A stretch of 64,000 bases of DNA from Paenibacillus sp. An7 (GCF_009870785.1 NZ_WTWX01000004.1:241090-305089); one strand, 5' to 3'. Positions 33,536-43,828 are shown, counted from the first letter of the stretch. Notes: a model not told the origin generated them from the letters alone. Program-made: numbers and translations.

Positions 33536-35542
33536 ATGGAGCTTTTTATAACCATACTTATTATGCTCATAATTATTGGCTTATCCAACGTAATTAACCG
33601 GTTTGTTCCATTTATTCCGGTACCGCTTATCCAAATTGCGCTTGGAGTGGTCTTTGAAGTTGTTCCTTTCGGGATTCACCTCGATTTAAATCCAGAACTT
33701 TTTTTTGTGCTGTTCATCGCTCCGCTGCTCTATAATGATGGACGTAAAACACCGCGAGATGAACTGTGGAGTCTTCGTACTCCAATTTTGCTGCTTGCAC
33801 TAGGACTCGTCTTTTTAACCGTACTTGTCGCAGGTTATGGTATTCATATGCTGATTCCAAGCATACCGCTTCCCGCAGCGTTTGCGCTTGCGGCCATATT
33901 ATCTCCAACGGATGCTGTAGCGGTAGGAGCCATGGCTGAGCGTGTTCATCTGCCAAAGAGTATATTGCGGACGCTTGAAGGTGAAGCGCTTATGAACGAT
34001 GCTTCCGGTCTTGTCGCTTTTAAATTTGCGCTTGCTGCGACGGTAACGGGTGTATTTTCTTTAGCAGATGCTTCTATTAGTTTTGTAATTATTGCGGCCG
34101 GCGGACTGCTCCTTGGGGCAGTGATGTCTTTTCTCATTCGTAAAATCGGAGTGTTGCTTCGAAGACTAGGCATGGAAGACGTAACCGTTCATATGCTGAT
34201 TCAAATTATTACGCCATTTATTATTTACCTCGTAGCTGAAGAACTTGGTTTATCAGGGATTTTAGCGGTGGTCGCAGGTGGAATTATCCATGCTATTGAC
34301 CGAGATCGGGCGGATACGATTCAGCCCAAAATGCAAATTGTGGCAGAAAGCACTTGGTCTGTAATTGTATATATACTAAATGGACTTGTCTTTGTTATTC
34401 TCGGCTTACAGCTGCCGAATGTAATCAGTAAGATTTGGGATAATAATGCATTCAATCATGTGCAGATTATGACCTATATTTTCATCATTACGCTGATGCT
34501 GTTTGTTCTGCGTTTTCTATGGATTTATGCATTTGAGACGACAGCATGGAAAACGAATAAGCAGGAAAAACCGCTTTTGAAACATATTATTTTAACAACC
34601 TTATCTGGTGTACGCGGAGCTGTGACGTTAGCCGGTGCCTTTTCCATTCCCTTTGTGCTGATGGATGGATCCCCGTTTCCTGAACGAGATCTCATCCTCT
34701 TTATATCTGCTGGGGTGATTCTGCTTACCCTGATTACAGCGAGTGTCACACTTCCGCTTATTGCAGATAAAGAAGAGGAAACCGGCGCAGATGTCGCTCA
34801 AATTCGTGCGTTAACCAAAATATTTGATCGTTCCATCCAAGTAATTAAAGCCGAGATGAATGATGACAATAAAGCGGCCGTGTTGTCGGTGATCGCGGAC
34901 CTCAACAAATACTTGAACCGCTATTCGGCTCAAGACGATAAGAAAAAATGGGGAAGCCATTATCAAAAACAAGAAATGTCCATTCGAATGAAAGCCATTC
35001 ATGCAGAGCGAAAAGAAATTGAGCACCTTCTGAAAACAGGAGAAGTCAATGAAGAACTGGGGATATTCTATTTAAAAGTTCTGGATCGACGTGAAATTGT
35101 CATGTCCAGCCGAATGAAATCACAGATTTGGTCTTCTTTACGCAGTATTGGGCGAACGATCGGAAGAGTCTTTATGAAGAAACAGCTGGATCCAAGCAAC
35201 CCAATGAGAGAAAGAGTCAATGCATCTCGGAACCTTCGTATTCAGACCTGTGAGAGTGCGATCACAGCGATCCGAAATCAAATGAACGATGAAAACAGAG
35301 CTGCATCACTGACGATTATTTCTCATTATGAACGGATCTTATTCATGCTTCGTGCAGGTGCTACCGAACTTGATGATAATGCATTTAATGAGAAGAAATT
35401 GGAGCTGCAAATTAAAGCGATTCAGGAACAAAGGAATGCCGTTCAAGAGTTGTTTGAAACGGGCGGAATCCAACGGAACACAGCTGCTTCTTTACGTCAT
35501 TATATAAACAGTTTAGAATCTAATCTTCTCAGTGAAGAATAA
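33536..35542 (+). CDS. CPA1 Na+/H+ antiporter (NhaK-like)
   Basis: A 668-residue monovalent cation/proton antiporter. About 12 membrane helices fill residues 1-410, including LSPTDAVAVGA and EGEALMNDASGLVAFK, the ion-binding ND motif of the CPA1 family. A long cytosolic tail (about 415-668) contains two related helical halves, each with (I/N)xxxNDxN(K/R)AA and a later EKxEMx-like helix. Length and the tail resemble B. subtilis NhaK (YvgP). It exports Na+ or K+ in exchange for protons and helps pH and salt tolerance. The tail duplication may be regulatory. The ATG follows a purine-rich GAGAGGAATTGATGAAGAG. Confidence 0.88.
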   Translation: MELFITILIMLIIIGLSNVINRFVPFIPVPLIQIALGVVFEVVPFGIHLDLNPELFFVLFIAPLLYNDGRKTPRDELWSLRTPILLLALGLVFLTVLVAGYGIHMLIPSIPLPAAFALAAILSPTDAVAVGAMAERVHLPKSILRTLEGEALMNDASGLVAFKFALAATVTGVFSLADASISFVIIAAGGLLLGAVMSFLIRKIGVLLRRLGMEDVTVHMLIQIITPFIIYLVAEELGLSGILAVVAGGIIHAIDRDRADTIQPKMQIVAESTWSVIVYILNGLVFVILGLQLPNVISKIWDNNAFNHVQIMTYIFIITLMLFVLRFLWIYAFETTAWKTNKQEKPLLKHIILTTLSGVRGAVTLAGAFSIPFVLMDGSPFPERDLILFISAGVILLTLITASVTLPLIADKEEETGADVAQIRALTKIFDRSIQVIKAEMNDDNKAAVLSVIADLNKYLNRYSAQDDKKKWGSHYQKQEMSIRMKAIHAERKEIEHLLKTGEVNEELGIFYLKVLDRREIVMSSRMKSQIWSSLRSIGRTIGRVFMKKQLDPSNPMRERVNASRNLRIQTCESAITAIRNQMNDENRAASLTIISHYERILFMLRAGATELDDNAFNEKKLELQIKAIQEQRNAVQELFETGGIQRNTAASLRHYINSLESNLLSEE

Positions 35543-35560
35543 AGAAAATCAGTTTAATTA

Positions 35561-35605
35561 AAAGAGTTGTCCTGTTGCCGCACTGGTGATGGGATAACTC
35601 TTTTT
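35561..35605 (+). terminator. Intrinsic terminator after the antiporter
   Basis: A 12-bp stem (35561-35572 with 35592-35603, one G-U pair) and a T tail. Confidence 0.75.
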
Positions 35606-35724
35606 AAGTTGAAACTCATGATGGATGTATTTTTTTACAAAACAGAAAATTATATATTTCCTGAGCGCTTGTGGGATACTACGGAGCAGTTATGTACACA
35701 AGACAAATGTAAGGTGAGGATGAT

Positions 35725-36483
35725 ATGACAATAAGAAAATGGTGCATTGCACTAGCATCCGCTATACTTGTATGTTCGATGATCGCCTCCGAGGCAAAAG
35801 CTATTCAGCCCATAGTAAAGGACAGAACGTATTATGAAAAAAGAGGCGATATTGTATGGGAAGCTCCTATTTCTAAAAAACAGATTGCTCTTACCTTTGA
35901 TGACGGACCAGATGAGCTGGAAACGGTACAAATTTTAGATCTGCTTAAAAAATATGACGCGAAAGCTACCTTTTTTGTAGTGGGCCAGCAATCAAAAAAG
36001 AAAGCTCATCTTATTCGCAAGGAGATTGAAGAAGGTCATGAAGTGGGAAATCACACCTATTTTCATACTTTTGCAGATAAAATTAAAAATAAAGAAGATT
36101 ATATGAAAGAACTGGAAGACACAGATCGTTTAATTGAGGAAGCGGGTGGACCCAAACCAACCCTTTTTCGCCCGCCGGGCGGTGTATATAACGACATTGT
36201 GCTAGACAGTGCTAAAAAAAGGGGATATACAATTGTGTTGTGGTCTTGGCATCAGGATACAGAGGACTGGAGCAGACCAGGAAAACAGCGTATTATTAAT
36301 AAAGTACTTCGCAATGCCCGTAATGGGGATATCGTTCTTTTTCATGATAATGTACATGGACAGAGTCAGACAATAAAAGCACTAGAGCGAATATTACCCG
36401 AACTGAAAAAGCAAGGGTATCAGTTTGTGACAGTATCACAGCTGCTGAAGACGAAGGAAAAGGAAGTCATGGAATTACCTTAA
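35725..36483 (+). CDS. Secreted NodB-type polysaccharide deacetylase
   Basis: A 252-residue exported enzyme: the signal peptide ends around ASEAKA (residue 26). The carbohydrate esterase 4 motifs are complete: TFDDGP (Asp59, Asp60), HTYFH (His110, His114), RPPGG (149-153), LWSWHQDTEDW, and LFHDN (His207). It removes N-acetyl groups from peptidoglycan or chitin-like glycans outside the cell. The compact form without extra domains resembles the PdaA/PdaB group, but a cortex or vegetative role cannot be decided. The ribosome binding site is AAGGTGAGG. The YwbE gene follows closely. Confidence 0.9.
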   Translation: MTIRKWCIALASAILVCSMIASEAKAIQPIVKDRTYYEKRGDIVWEAPISKKQIALTFDDGPDELETVQILDLLKKYDAKATFFVVGQQSKKKAHLIRKEIEEGHEVGNHTYFHTFADKIKNKEDYMKELEDTDRLIEEAGGPKPTLFRPPGGVYNDIVLDSAKKRGYTIVLWSWHQDTEDWSRPGKQRIINKVLRNARNGDIVLFHDNVHGQSQTIKALERILPELKKQGYQFVTVSQLLKTKEKEVMELP

Positions 36484-36522
36484 ATCATGGGATGGCTAGA
36501 AGAGAAGGGGAGAAATAAAGAG

Positions 36523-36720
36523 ATGAATGGAAACAGCAGAGCCGATATCCGCGCAGGAATTGAAGTTGATATTGTACTTAAACAGGATCAAAGAACAGGG
36601 AAATTAACGAGGGGAATGGTCAAAGATATTTTAACCAATACTCCGTCACATCCGCATGGCATCAAGGTTCGTCTTGAAAACGGTAAGGTAGGCAGAGTAA
36701 AGCATATTCTACAAAAGTAA
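36523..36720 (+). CDS. ywbE: YwbE family protein
   Basis: A 65-residue protein starting MNGNSRADIRAGIEVDIVLKQDQRTGKLTRG and continuing TNTPSHPHGIKVRLENGKVGRVKHI. This sequence is characteristic of the YwbE family, a KOW-like small beta-barrel of unknown function found in many bacteria. The ATG at 36523 follows AAGGGGAG. An upstream ATG at 36487, just after the deacetylase stop, is in frame but has a poorer site. It is probably co-transcribed with the deacetylase and ends at a strong terminator. Confidence 0.88.
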   Translation: MNGNSRADIRAGIEVDIVLKQDQRTGKLTRGMVKDILTNTPSHPHGIKVRLENGKVGRVKHILQK

Positions 36721-36748
36721 AAGATAGTGTAGCAATCAAAAAGATGAG

Positions 36749-36777
36749 AAGGACTCCGCATGTAGGAGTCCTTTTTT
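36749..36777 (+). terminator. Intrinsic terminator
   Basis: A perfect 9-bp stem (36749-36757 with 36765-36773) followed by six T residues. Confidence 0.85.
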
Positions 36778-36953
36778 GGCTTTTATTAAGCGCTTCGCCT
36801 CACGAATTGTTTCAATAACTAGATTGTTTTTACTTTTATGTTGAAAATTAAGTAGAAAGTGAGTACTATAACCTGTAAGTGATTCATTTATATATTTATA
36901 AATCGATTTACATTTATTCAAATCAAACGATTATCTACATAGGAGGCAGAAGA

Positions 36954-39900
36954 ATGAGCAATTTTAATGAAAAACTCATTGCACACTATAAGTTCGATAA
37001 TGCAGCACACCTTGGTGAAGACAGCTCAGGAAATGGACATGATGGCGAAGCTATGGGCACGTTGAAACCTGAAATTACACGTATCGCAGGCAGATCTGCA
37101 GCTCAATTTCCAGGTGGAGCAAATGGAACTTCTTATATACAGCTTCCATCTAATTTACTAGCAGATGTAAGCGATAACACAGGTCTGACTGTGACAGCAT
37201 GGGTTAATCTTGGTAAAGGTTCGAACGTTTGGGAACGAATTTTTGACTTTGGTAAAGGTGAACAAGGGCCTTATGCCTTTTTGACCCGTCAGCTTAGAGG
37301 GACTCTATATGCTGGAGATGATCTGGTCGTAGACCCAGGTCGGGGATTTACTGCCGGTGAATGGATGCATATTGCATTTTCGGTGACAGGTACAGAGGGT
37401 GGTAAACTGAGCAGTGCTGGTCCGGTTGTCTATGTGAACGGAGAAAAAGTCGCAGACGGTTCCATCAGTCAAACTTCCAGTGGAACGTATGCTAAGCTGC
37501 GCAGCTGGTTCGATACGTTTACCAAATCTTCGAATTACAGCCAAAATTATATTGGACGTTCTCAGTATGCAGCCGATGTGGACTTTACGGGTTCGCTATC
37601 TGATTTTCGGATTTATCGGGATGGTCTGACGATCGATGAAGTGATTGAAGTCATGTGTGAGTCATTGACCGATGAAGAGATTGTAAAACTTGCAGGAGAT
37701 AAATATTTGTCTTTTCCAACGAAGATTGTTACAAAAGACATAACACTCCCTGCTAGTTTACTAGGCGGTAAAGTACAAGTCAGCTGGAACTCAAGTAATC
37801 CGGAATCTCTATCTCATACAGGTAAAGTTCAGTCCATTACATCTGCTGAGGAAATCACACTCCGCGCGGTATTAAGTAAAGGAGAAAGTACGCTGAGCAA
37901 ACATTTTGAGATTTCGGTTGTACCGGGGCATCTTCCACCCTATACAGTAACGATACACGGAGATCAAAAAGTAGCAGATATCAGTGAAGTGATGTATGGT
38001 CTCTTTTATGAGGATATTAATAACGCGGCGGATGGCGGAATTTACGCAGAGCTGGTACAGAATCGTTCGTTTGAATCTTTTGCCTTCGATACGTACTCAC
38101 CTGAATCAGGGGAATGTGGCTGTTCTACAGGCCGAAATCGTGATCCTTTGTTTGCGTGGTCTGGAGACACCCATCTGATGAACCCGCAAAATAAAGGCGG
38201 ATTAAATGAATACTTTGGAGCCAGTGATCCAGAAGTGAACGCTTATTATGTAACGGTTCAAAATGGAGCAACGATTTGCAACCGTGGATTTTCGGATTCC
38301 AATCACCATTGTGCGATGTCGATTAAGCAGGGAGAAGACTATAACTTTACCATTTGGGCAAAAGCAGATGCTCCTGGTTATATAACCGTTCAATTGCAAG
38401 ATGCTGATAATAAACCGATCAGTGAACCGATCACACTGCAAGTAGAAGGCGGGGGCACATGGAGAAAATACGGTGAGCAGGATCAAGAGAGCATTGTTCT
38501 TACAGGTACGGGAACGGCTCTTGGTCAGCTGGTTCTTACCTTTGAAGGTGATATTTCTATCGATATGGTGTCACTTACGCCGCAAGATGTGTGGGGAGCA
38601 GATCCAGGGGAGAAAGGGATATCCGCTTCAGCACACGCGAACTATACAGGAAATCCAAATTACCGACTGAGAAAAGATCTAATTCAAGCGCTTGCTGACC
38701 TGCATCCAACATTTTTACGTTTTCCTGGCGGCTGTATCTCCGAAGGATCTTTTATATGGGAGAATGTCTATGACTGGAAGGACTCTGTAGGCCCAGTTGA
38801 GCTAAGAAAAGAGAACTATAATGTGTGGGGTTATATGATGACGATGGGGCTTGGCTATATGGAATACTTCCAATTGGCGGAGGATTTGAATGCTCTTCCG
38901 GTTCCGGTTATGGCATGCGGTGTTCTGTGTCAGGCACGTTCTGACTATGCGCATCCGGCAGGCGGAGCTTTGAGGGAGTATTATATTAAGAACTTTACAG
39001 ATCTGATCGACTTTGCCCTAAGTACAGATATGGAGCATAACCAGTGGGCACAAGTACGCAGCAGCATGGGACATCCGGAGCCATTTGATCTTCGCTACCT
39101 GGGCGTAGGAAATGAGAACTGGGGAAATGAATTTTTCGCTAACTTTGAAGTGTTTAAAGCTTCAATTGATGAATATATGGAACGAAACTATCCCGATCAT
39201 GAACTTCATATTATTTCTACGGTTGGTGCACAGGCAGATGATGATGCATACCAGCAAGGATGGAAATTCCTTAGTGGGAACCTTACCGGCTCAGCCCAGG
39301 TGGCTTTTGCAGATGGCAAAGGGGTAATTGAGGAGACGGTAACCTGGTATGAGAATCAGAAGGATTACATGGATACCATTGCAGATGAGCACTACTATAG
39401 ATCGAATGAATATCTACTGAATAATGCCGATCGTTACAATTACTATGACCGTGCCTACAACGCGGATGGAAGCATAGACTTTAAAAAGACATCCAAGGTA
39501 TTTGTAGGGGAATATGCCTCCACGGATAAAAATACACTGGCAGGGGCTATCGCCGAAGCTGCGATCATGACCAGTTTTGAAAACAATGCAGATGTTGTCC
39601 GCCTGGCAGCCTATGCGCCGCTGTTTAATAAGGTGCTGACAGATGGTACGTACCGCTGGACCCCGGACTGCATCTGGTTTGATGATGAGACAGTGTGGTT
39701 TACTCCGAACTATTATGTTCAGCAGATGTTTGCTAAGAGTGTAGGTGAAGAGGTGCTTCGCACATCGTTTGGTACCTACAGCAAAGGTAAGCCGGTGGAA
39801 CTCATTCCGCACGGAGGAATCGAAATCGCTGCTGGCAATGCCGATATTCTTGTGAAGAAAGTGGTTGTCATTTCGAACAAGGACGGCCGTGTTCTTTTTG

Positions 39901-40706
39901 AGGAAGATTTTCGGGAACAAGAGGGACCGAGTGAAGCATGGAGTCTCATTCCTGGATCGGAAGGCTATACATCGATGCCTGGCAAAGGATTACTTTTGAA
40001 GGCGCAGAAGAGTGGCCTAAACGGGTTGTACCTGATGAATGATGAGTGGATCAACTACAAGGTGCAGGTAGAAGCAAGCCGGATGAAGGGTGAGGATGGA
40101 TTCTATATTGGTGTAGGACTGACGGATATCTCTCCTGAGAAAAAAGATGTCATCGAGTATGCGATTAATTACGGCGGAGAGGCCACAGGAGTGAAAGTGT
40201 ACAAACAAGGAATCGAAGGGTATACACTGGGTGATTATTCGTCGAGTACAGCAGCTGGGAACCTCAGAGCGGCAAATTATGAACCACTGGAAAACGAGAA
40301 GGATTATGTGATTACCGTGAATTACGGCGGAGAGAATGGAAAGAATCTAATTTGCTCTTATACAGACGGAGACTTCACTAGTAAAACGCTGGATTACAAG
40401 CTCGAAGCATATAACCGGGAGGTATTCCATTCGGTTACGAGAGATGCACAGCATGTATATGTGAAATTGGTGAATGCAGATGGTGTCGATAAGGCGACAC
40501 GGATTAACTTGCAAAATCTAACCGTTCAGCCAAATGCAACACTGGTAACGCTAAGCGGAGAAGAAAGTCTGCTTCATGTTCCGAATGTAAATAAGAAAAA
40601 TGATGAGAAAATTACACCGCAAGAGCAAAACATAGAACTCCAAGGAGATAGCGTTGTACTTCAGCTTCCTGCGAATTCTGTGAGCTTGCTGGTGATGTCG
40701 ATCTAG
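36954..40706 (+). CDS. GH51 alpha-L-arabinofuranosidase with LamG-like and Ig-like N-terminal domains
   Basis: A 1250-residue modular glycosidase releasing arabinose from arabinan, arabinoxylan or arabinogalactan. In order: a concanavalin/LamG-like jelly roll (about 8-215: LIAHYKFDNAAHLGEDSSGNGHDG ... RIYRDGLTIDE); a bacterial Ig-like domain (about 235-330, with VSWNSSNPESLSHTGKV); the GH51 catalytic domain from about 340, with the acid/base Glu721 in GNENWGNEFF and the nucleophile Glu853 in FVGEYAS; and a second beta-sandwich tail (about 980-1250). No signal peptide, lipobox or sorting signal is visible, odd for such a modular enzyme. The ATG has TAGGAGG upstream. It is monocistronic, 3 kb from the sugar-uptake cluster. 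Confidence 0.9.
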   Translation: MSNFNEKLIAHYKFDNAAHLGEDSSGNGHDGEAMGTLKPEITRIAGRSAAQFPGGANGTSYIQLPSNLLADVSDNTGLTVTAWVNLGKGSNVWERIFDFGKGEQGPYAFLTRQLRGTLYAGDDLVVDPGRGFTAGEWMHIAFSVTGTEGGKLSSAGPVVYVNGEKVADGSISQTSSGTYAKLRSWFDTFTKSSNYSQNYIGRSQYAADVDFTGSLSDFRIYRDGLTIDEVIEVMCESLTDEEIVKLAGDKYLSFPTKIVTKDITLPASLLGGKVQVSWNSSNPESLSHTGKVQSITSAEEITLRAVLSKGESTLSKHFEISVVPGHLPPYTVTIHGDQKVADISEVMYGLFYEDINNAADGGIYAELVQNRSFESFAFDTYSPESGECGCSTGRNRDPLFAWSGDTHLMNPQNKGGLNEYFGASDPEVNAYYVTVQNGATICNRGFSDSNHHCAMSIKQGEDYNFTIWAKADAPGYITVQLQDADNKPISEPITLQVEGGGTWRKYGEQDQESIVLTGTGTALGQLVLTFEGDISIDMVSLTPQDVWGADPGEKGISASAHANYTGNPNYRLRKDLIQALADLHPTFLRFPGGCISEGSFIWENVYDWKDSVGPVELRKENYNVWGYMMTMGLGYMEYFQLAEDLNALPVPVMACGVLCQARSDYAHPAGGALREYYIKNFTDLIDFALSTDMEHNQWAQVRSSMGHPEPFDLRYLGVGNENWGNEFFANFEVFKASIDEYMERNYPDHELHIISTVGAQADDDAYQQGWKFLSGNLTGSAQVAFADGKGVIEETVTWYENQKDYMDTIADEHYYRSNEYLLNNADRYNYYDRAYNADGSIDFKKTSKVFVGEYASTDKNTLAGAIAEAAIMTSFENNADVVRLAAYAPLFNKVLTDGTYRWTPDCIWFDDETVWFTPNYYVQQMFAKSVGEEVLRTSFGTYSKGKPVELIPHGGIEIAAGNADILVKKVVVISNKDGRVLFEEDFREQEGPSEAWSLIPGSEGYTSMPGKGLLLKAQKSGLNGLYLMNDEWINYKVQVEASRMKGEDGFYIGVGLTDISPEKKDVIEYAINYGGEATGVKVYKQGIEGYTLGDYSSSTAAGNLRAANYEPLENEKDYVITVNYGGENGKNLICSYTDGDFTSKTLDYKLEAYNREVFHSVTRDAQHVYVKLVNADGVDKATRINLQNLTVQPNATLVTLSGEESLLHVPNVNKKNDEKITPQEQNIELQGDSVVLQLPANSVSLLVMSI

Positions 40707-40812
40707 ACTAGGTTTTATCTATAAGTTCTTCATCTTGTAGGAAGCCTTTGCACTCCTGACAGGATGGAAGATGATATAACAATGTGAAAGAGACTTCATA
40801 TAGGAGCCTCTT

Positions 40813-40866
40813 GGACTGTAGACAAATTAGCCTAAACTAGTTTGCCTGCAGTCCTTATTTATTTTT
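40813..40866. terminator. Terminator between converging genes
   Basis: A 14-bp imperfect stem (40813-40826 with 40841-40854) followed by a T-rich stretch, between the arabinofuranosidase and permease genes. Confidence 0.65.
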
Positions 40867-40870
40867 GTAC

Positions 40871-42292
40871 TTACATTAATAAAATGGCTACGATCGTCGT
40901 TACAGTAAGCCCTGTTAGGACAGGGATAAGATTTCGTTTGGCAAGTTCAAATGGACTCACGTTACAAATGGCTGCGGCTGGAATAAGAGCCCAAGGAATC
41001 AGCGTTCCTCCTCCCACCCAGATGCCTGCAATCTGTCCAAGTGCTGTGAGCAGAGGAGCTGAATCGATAGAAGCAGAGAACATTTGTGCGATCGAACCGA
41101 CGAGTGAAATACCAGAAAAACCGGAACCGTCCATTCCTGTAATGGCACCAACGAGCGTCATAATGATTGCACCAATGGTTTCATTAAGTGGAACCAGATG
41201 TGCTAAGGCAACACCAAGATCATTTACAATGCCGTGAGACGATTCGGGTAGCGGATTTTGGAACAATTCAGTGAGTGCGGCATCTCCTAGATAAAAGAAA
41301 GCAGCAATGGGGATGACAGGACCAAACACACGGAATCCAAATTGAAATCCTTCAATCAGATATTCAGTAGTTTCTTCGAGTCCTTTATTGCGGTGGGCAA
41401 TAATCGTTACACCAATGAGAATGATTACGGCAGTCCCGCCAATAAGAGCAGTGGCATCGCCGCCTTGGAGTTTAAATATATACATACCAGCAACATCAAG
41501 GGCGAAGAAAAAAGGGATGAGTGTTGCAATGATTTGTTTGGTACGAAGAGGAATCGCAAGATCTTCTAGATGAGCCTGATCTGTGGACACTGAATTTTTC
41601 GTCTCTTTATCTGTAGAAGGAGATGCTGTCCCAGTAGATTGGAACGCACCTCTTTTCATATCCCTGCGAAGCAGTATATAGGCCGTTACGGTAGAGACGA
41701 GCCCCATTGTGATGACAAGCGGTATGCTGGCTTCAAGTACACTAGATACAGGGAGGCCGGCAGCATCGGCAGTCAGCTTAGGTGCACCCTGAATAATATA
41801 ATCTCCGGATAAAGCGATACCGTGACCAAAAAGATTCATTGCCATGGCAGCCCCAATAGCCGGCAGGCCGACTCGAATGGCAACAGGCAGCATCACTGCC
41901 CCAATAAGTGCAACACCAGGGGAAGGCCAGAAGAATAAAGATACGAATAGCATAATGAGTCCGATGCCCCAAAAAGCCATCGTTGGCGTACGCATGAGCT
42001 TTGTAAAAGGGGCGATCATTATTTCGTTAATGCCAGTGCGAACAAGCACTCTGCTCATTGCGACAACGATAGAAATAATAAATATGGTGCTGATCAGCTC
42101 TTTCGCTGCGTAGATGAAACTACCAAAAATGCCAGATATAGAATCATGAAAGTGATCCGACGCAAGAAAGCCTAGAGAAATAATTCCAAGGACGCAAACG
42201 ACGGTGGTATCTCTTCTACGAATGAGCAGCCCCATGATAAACACGATAAAAGCTAAATAAACGTAGTGAAGCGGAAGTAATTGAATCACCAT
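40871..42292 (-). CDS. Putative multi-pass permease (ion-transporter-like)
   Basis: A 473-residue membrane protein with about 11-12 helices and a hydrophilic loop near residues 210-240 (GTASPSTDKETKNSVSTDQ). Pseudo-symmetric halves and segments such as FFWPSPGVALIGAVMLPVAIRVGLP and AIIMTLVGAITGMDGSGFSGISLVGSIAQ recall the ion-transporter superfamily (DcuC, NhaC, ArsB, CitM types), but I cannot name the substrate. It is divergent from rocD, so an amino-acid or organic-acid substrate linked to ornithine or arginine breakdown is possible but unproven. It converges on the arabinofuranosidase gene. Confidence 0.7.
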   Translation of the reverse strand: MVIQLLPLHYVYLAFIVFIMGLLIRRRDTTVVCVLGIISLGFLASDHFHDSISGIFGSFIYAAKELISTIFIISIVVAMSRVLVRTGINEIMIAPFTKLMRTPTMAFWGIGLIMLFVSLFFWPSPGVALIGAVMLPVAIRVGLPAIGAAMAMNLFGHGIALSGDYIIQGAPKLTADAAGLPVSSVLEASIPLVITMGLVSTVTAYILLRRDMKRGAFQSTGTASPSTDKETKNSVSTDQAHLEDLAIPLRTKQIIATLIPFFFALDVAGMYIFKLQGGDATALIGGTAVIILIGVTIIAHRNKGLEETTEYLIEGFQFGFRVFGPVIPIAAFFYLGDAALTELFQNPLPESSHGIVNDLGVALAHLVPLNETIGAIIMTLVGAITGMDGSGFSGISLVGSIAQMFSASIDSAPLLTALGQIAGIWVGGGTLIPWALIPAAAICNVSPFELAKRNLIPVLTGLTVTTIVAILLM

Positions 42293-42467
42293 AAATTTTC
42301 ATCCCTCTCACTCTGCCGAGTGTTTGCTTTCTGCGGTATTCTATGCTGCATTTTTTCTGGGTGTTCGTTTGTATGGAGCAGGCATTCCTGAAAACATCAT
42401 GATTCCTTTGCACTGCATACATTAAATAGAGAACCCCGATTGTAACAGCACAAGGGAGGCGAAATAG

Positions 42468-43658
42468 ATGAAATCTTCAACAGATATCATGTCTCAGACC
42501 GAAAGGCTTGGCGCCCATAATTATCATCCACTTCCGATTGTTATTCATAAGGCGGAGGGGGTGTGGGTTGAGGACCAAGAGGGACGGCGTTATATGGATA
42601 TGCTCAGCGGGTACTCTGCTTTGAATCAAGGGCATCGACATCCTCGTATTATTGAAGCGCTCAAACGACAGGCAGACGAGGTGACGCTTACTTCAAGGGC
42701 CTTTTATAATACGCCTCTTGCTGAACTAATGGAAGTACTTACGAAGCTGACAGGGAAAAATAAAATGCTGCCCATGAATACAGGTGCAGAAGCAGTGGAG
42801 ACTGCGGTGAAAGCGGCAAGGCGCTGGGCCTACCGTGTTAAGGGAGTGGGTCCTGATCAAGCAGAAATCATTGTTTGCGAAGGGAATTTTCATGGAAGAA
42901 CAACAACCATTACATCTTTCTCATCAGAACCGGATTATAAAAGAGAGTTTGGTCCTTTTACTCCCGGGTTCACCATTATTCCTTATGGAGACATTGATGC
43001 ACTGAAGGTTGCAATCACACGGAATACGGCAGCTTTTTTAGTAGAGCCTATTCAGGGTGAGGCTGGAATTGTCATACCAAGGGAAGGTTACCTGCGAGAA
43101 GCAAGAGAGATTTGCGATCAAGAGAAGGTACTTCTCTTAGCCGATGAAATACAGACTGGATTCGGCAGAACAGGTAAGCGGTTTGCATGTGATTGGGAGA
43201 AGGTAGTTCCGGATATCTACATTATGGGAAAAGCACTCGGGGGAGGGGTGCTGCCCGTATCTGCGGTTGCTGCAAATGATGATATTCTCGGACTATTTGA
43301 ACCAGGATCTCACGGCTCAACTTTTGGGGGGAATCCACTGGCAAGCAGTGTAGCCATAGCAGCACTAGCTGTGATTGAAGATGAAAAGCTTGCAGATCGC
43401 TCTCTTGACCTCGGCATGAAGATGCTGAAGAGGTTACAAGCCATCCATTCTCAAGAAATTGTAACCATTCGCGGGCGCGGTTTATTTATTGGCATCGAAA
43501 CCAAAGGTTCAGCACGGCCGTACTGCGAGAAGTTAATGCAGCTAGGACTGCTGTGCAAAGAAACACATGAAAATGTGATTCGATTGGCTCCCCCGCTCAT
43601 TATCTCTGACCAGGAACTAGAATGGGCAATAACACAATTGGAGCAGGTGTTTACGTAA
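42468..43658 (+). CDS. rocD: Ornithine aminotransferase
   Basis: A 396-residue PLP enzyme transferring the delta-amino group of ornithine to 2-oxoglutarate, giving glutamate semialdehyde in arginine catabolism. PLP lysine Lys255 lies in [21 protein letters not shown] and [13 protein letters not shown] are the class-III aminotransferase signatures. The N-terminal [13 protein letters not shown] is typical of RocD. The ribosome binding site is AGGGAGGCG. Unlike in B. subtilis it is not followed by rocE/rocF, and no sigma-54 promoter was recognised upstream. It is divergent from the permease gene and ends well before the sensor-kinase gene. Confidence 0.92.
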   Translation: MKSSTDIMSQTERLGAHNYHPLPIVIHKAEGVWVEDQEGRRYMDMLSGYSALNQGHRHPRIIEALKRQADEVTLTSRAFYNTPLAELMEVLTKLTGKNKMLPMNTGAEAVETAVKAARRWAYRVKGVGPDQAEIIVCEGNFHGRTTTITSFSSEPDYKREFGPFTPGFTIIPYGDIDALKVAITRNTAAFLVEPIQGEAGIVIPREGYLREAREICDQEKVLLLADEIQTGFGRTGKRFACDWEKVVPDIYIMGKALGGGVLPVSAVAANDDILGLFEPGSHGSTFGGNPLASSVAIAALAVIEDEKLADRSLDLGMKMLKRLQAIHSQEIVTIRGRGLFIGIETKGSARPYCEKLMQLGLLCKETHENVIRLAPPLIISDQELEWAITQLEQVFT

Positions 43659-43828
43659 TACAGACAATGGTAAACTAACAGAAATCGTCATTTTGTTACC
43701 CGCTTGCGCAATATAACGAAATGCATAAAAGTATGTCATCGATCAGTGCGGTGAATGTCGAGGAGACGGGATCCATTCGTTCTCGAAAGATGTCATAATA
43801 TAGTGTGGATTTTATAGTAATATTTTTG

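Noticed and set aside
36900..36953. cre site in front of the arabinofuranosidase gene
   Set aside because: A CAAACGATTATC stretch looked similar, but it misses most conserved positions on both strands.
42293..42467. Sigma-54 (SigL) promoter in front of rocD
   Set aside because: No GG-N10-GC element with proper context was recognised in either orientation.
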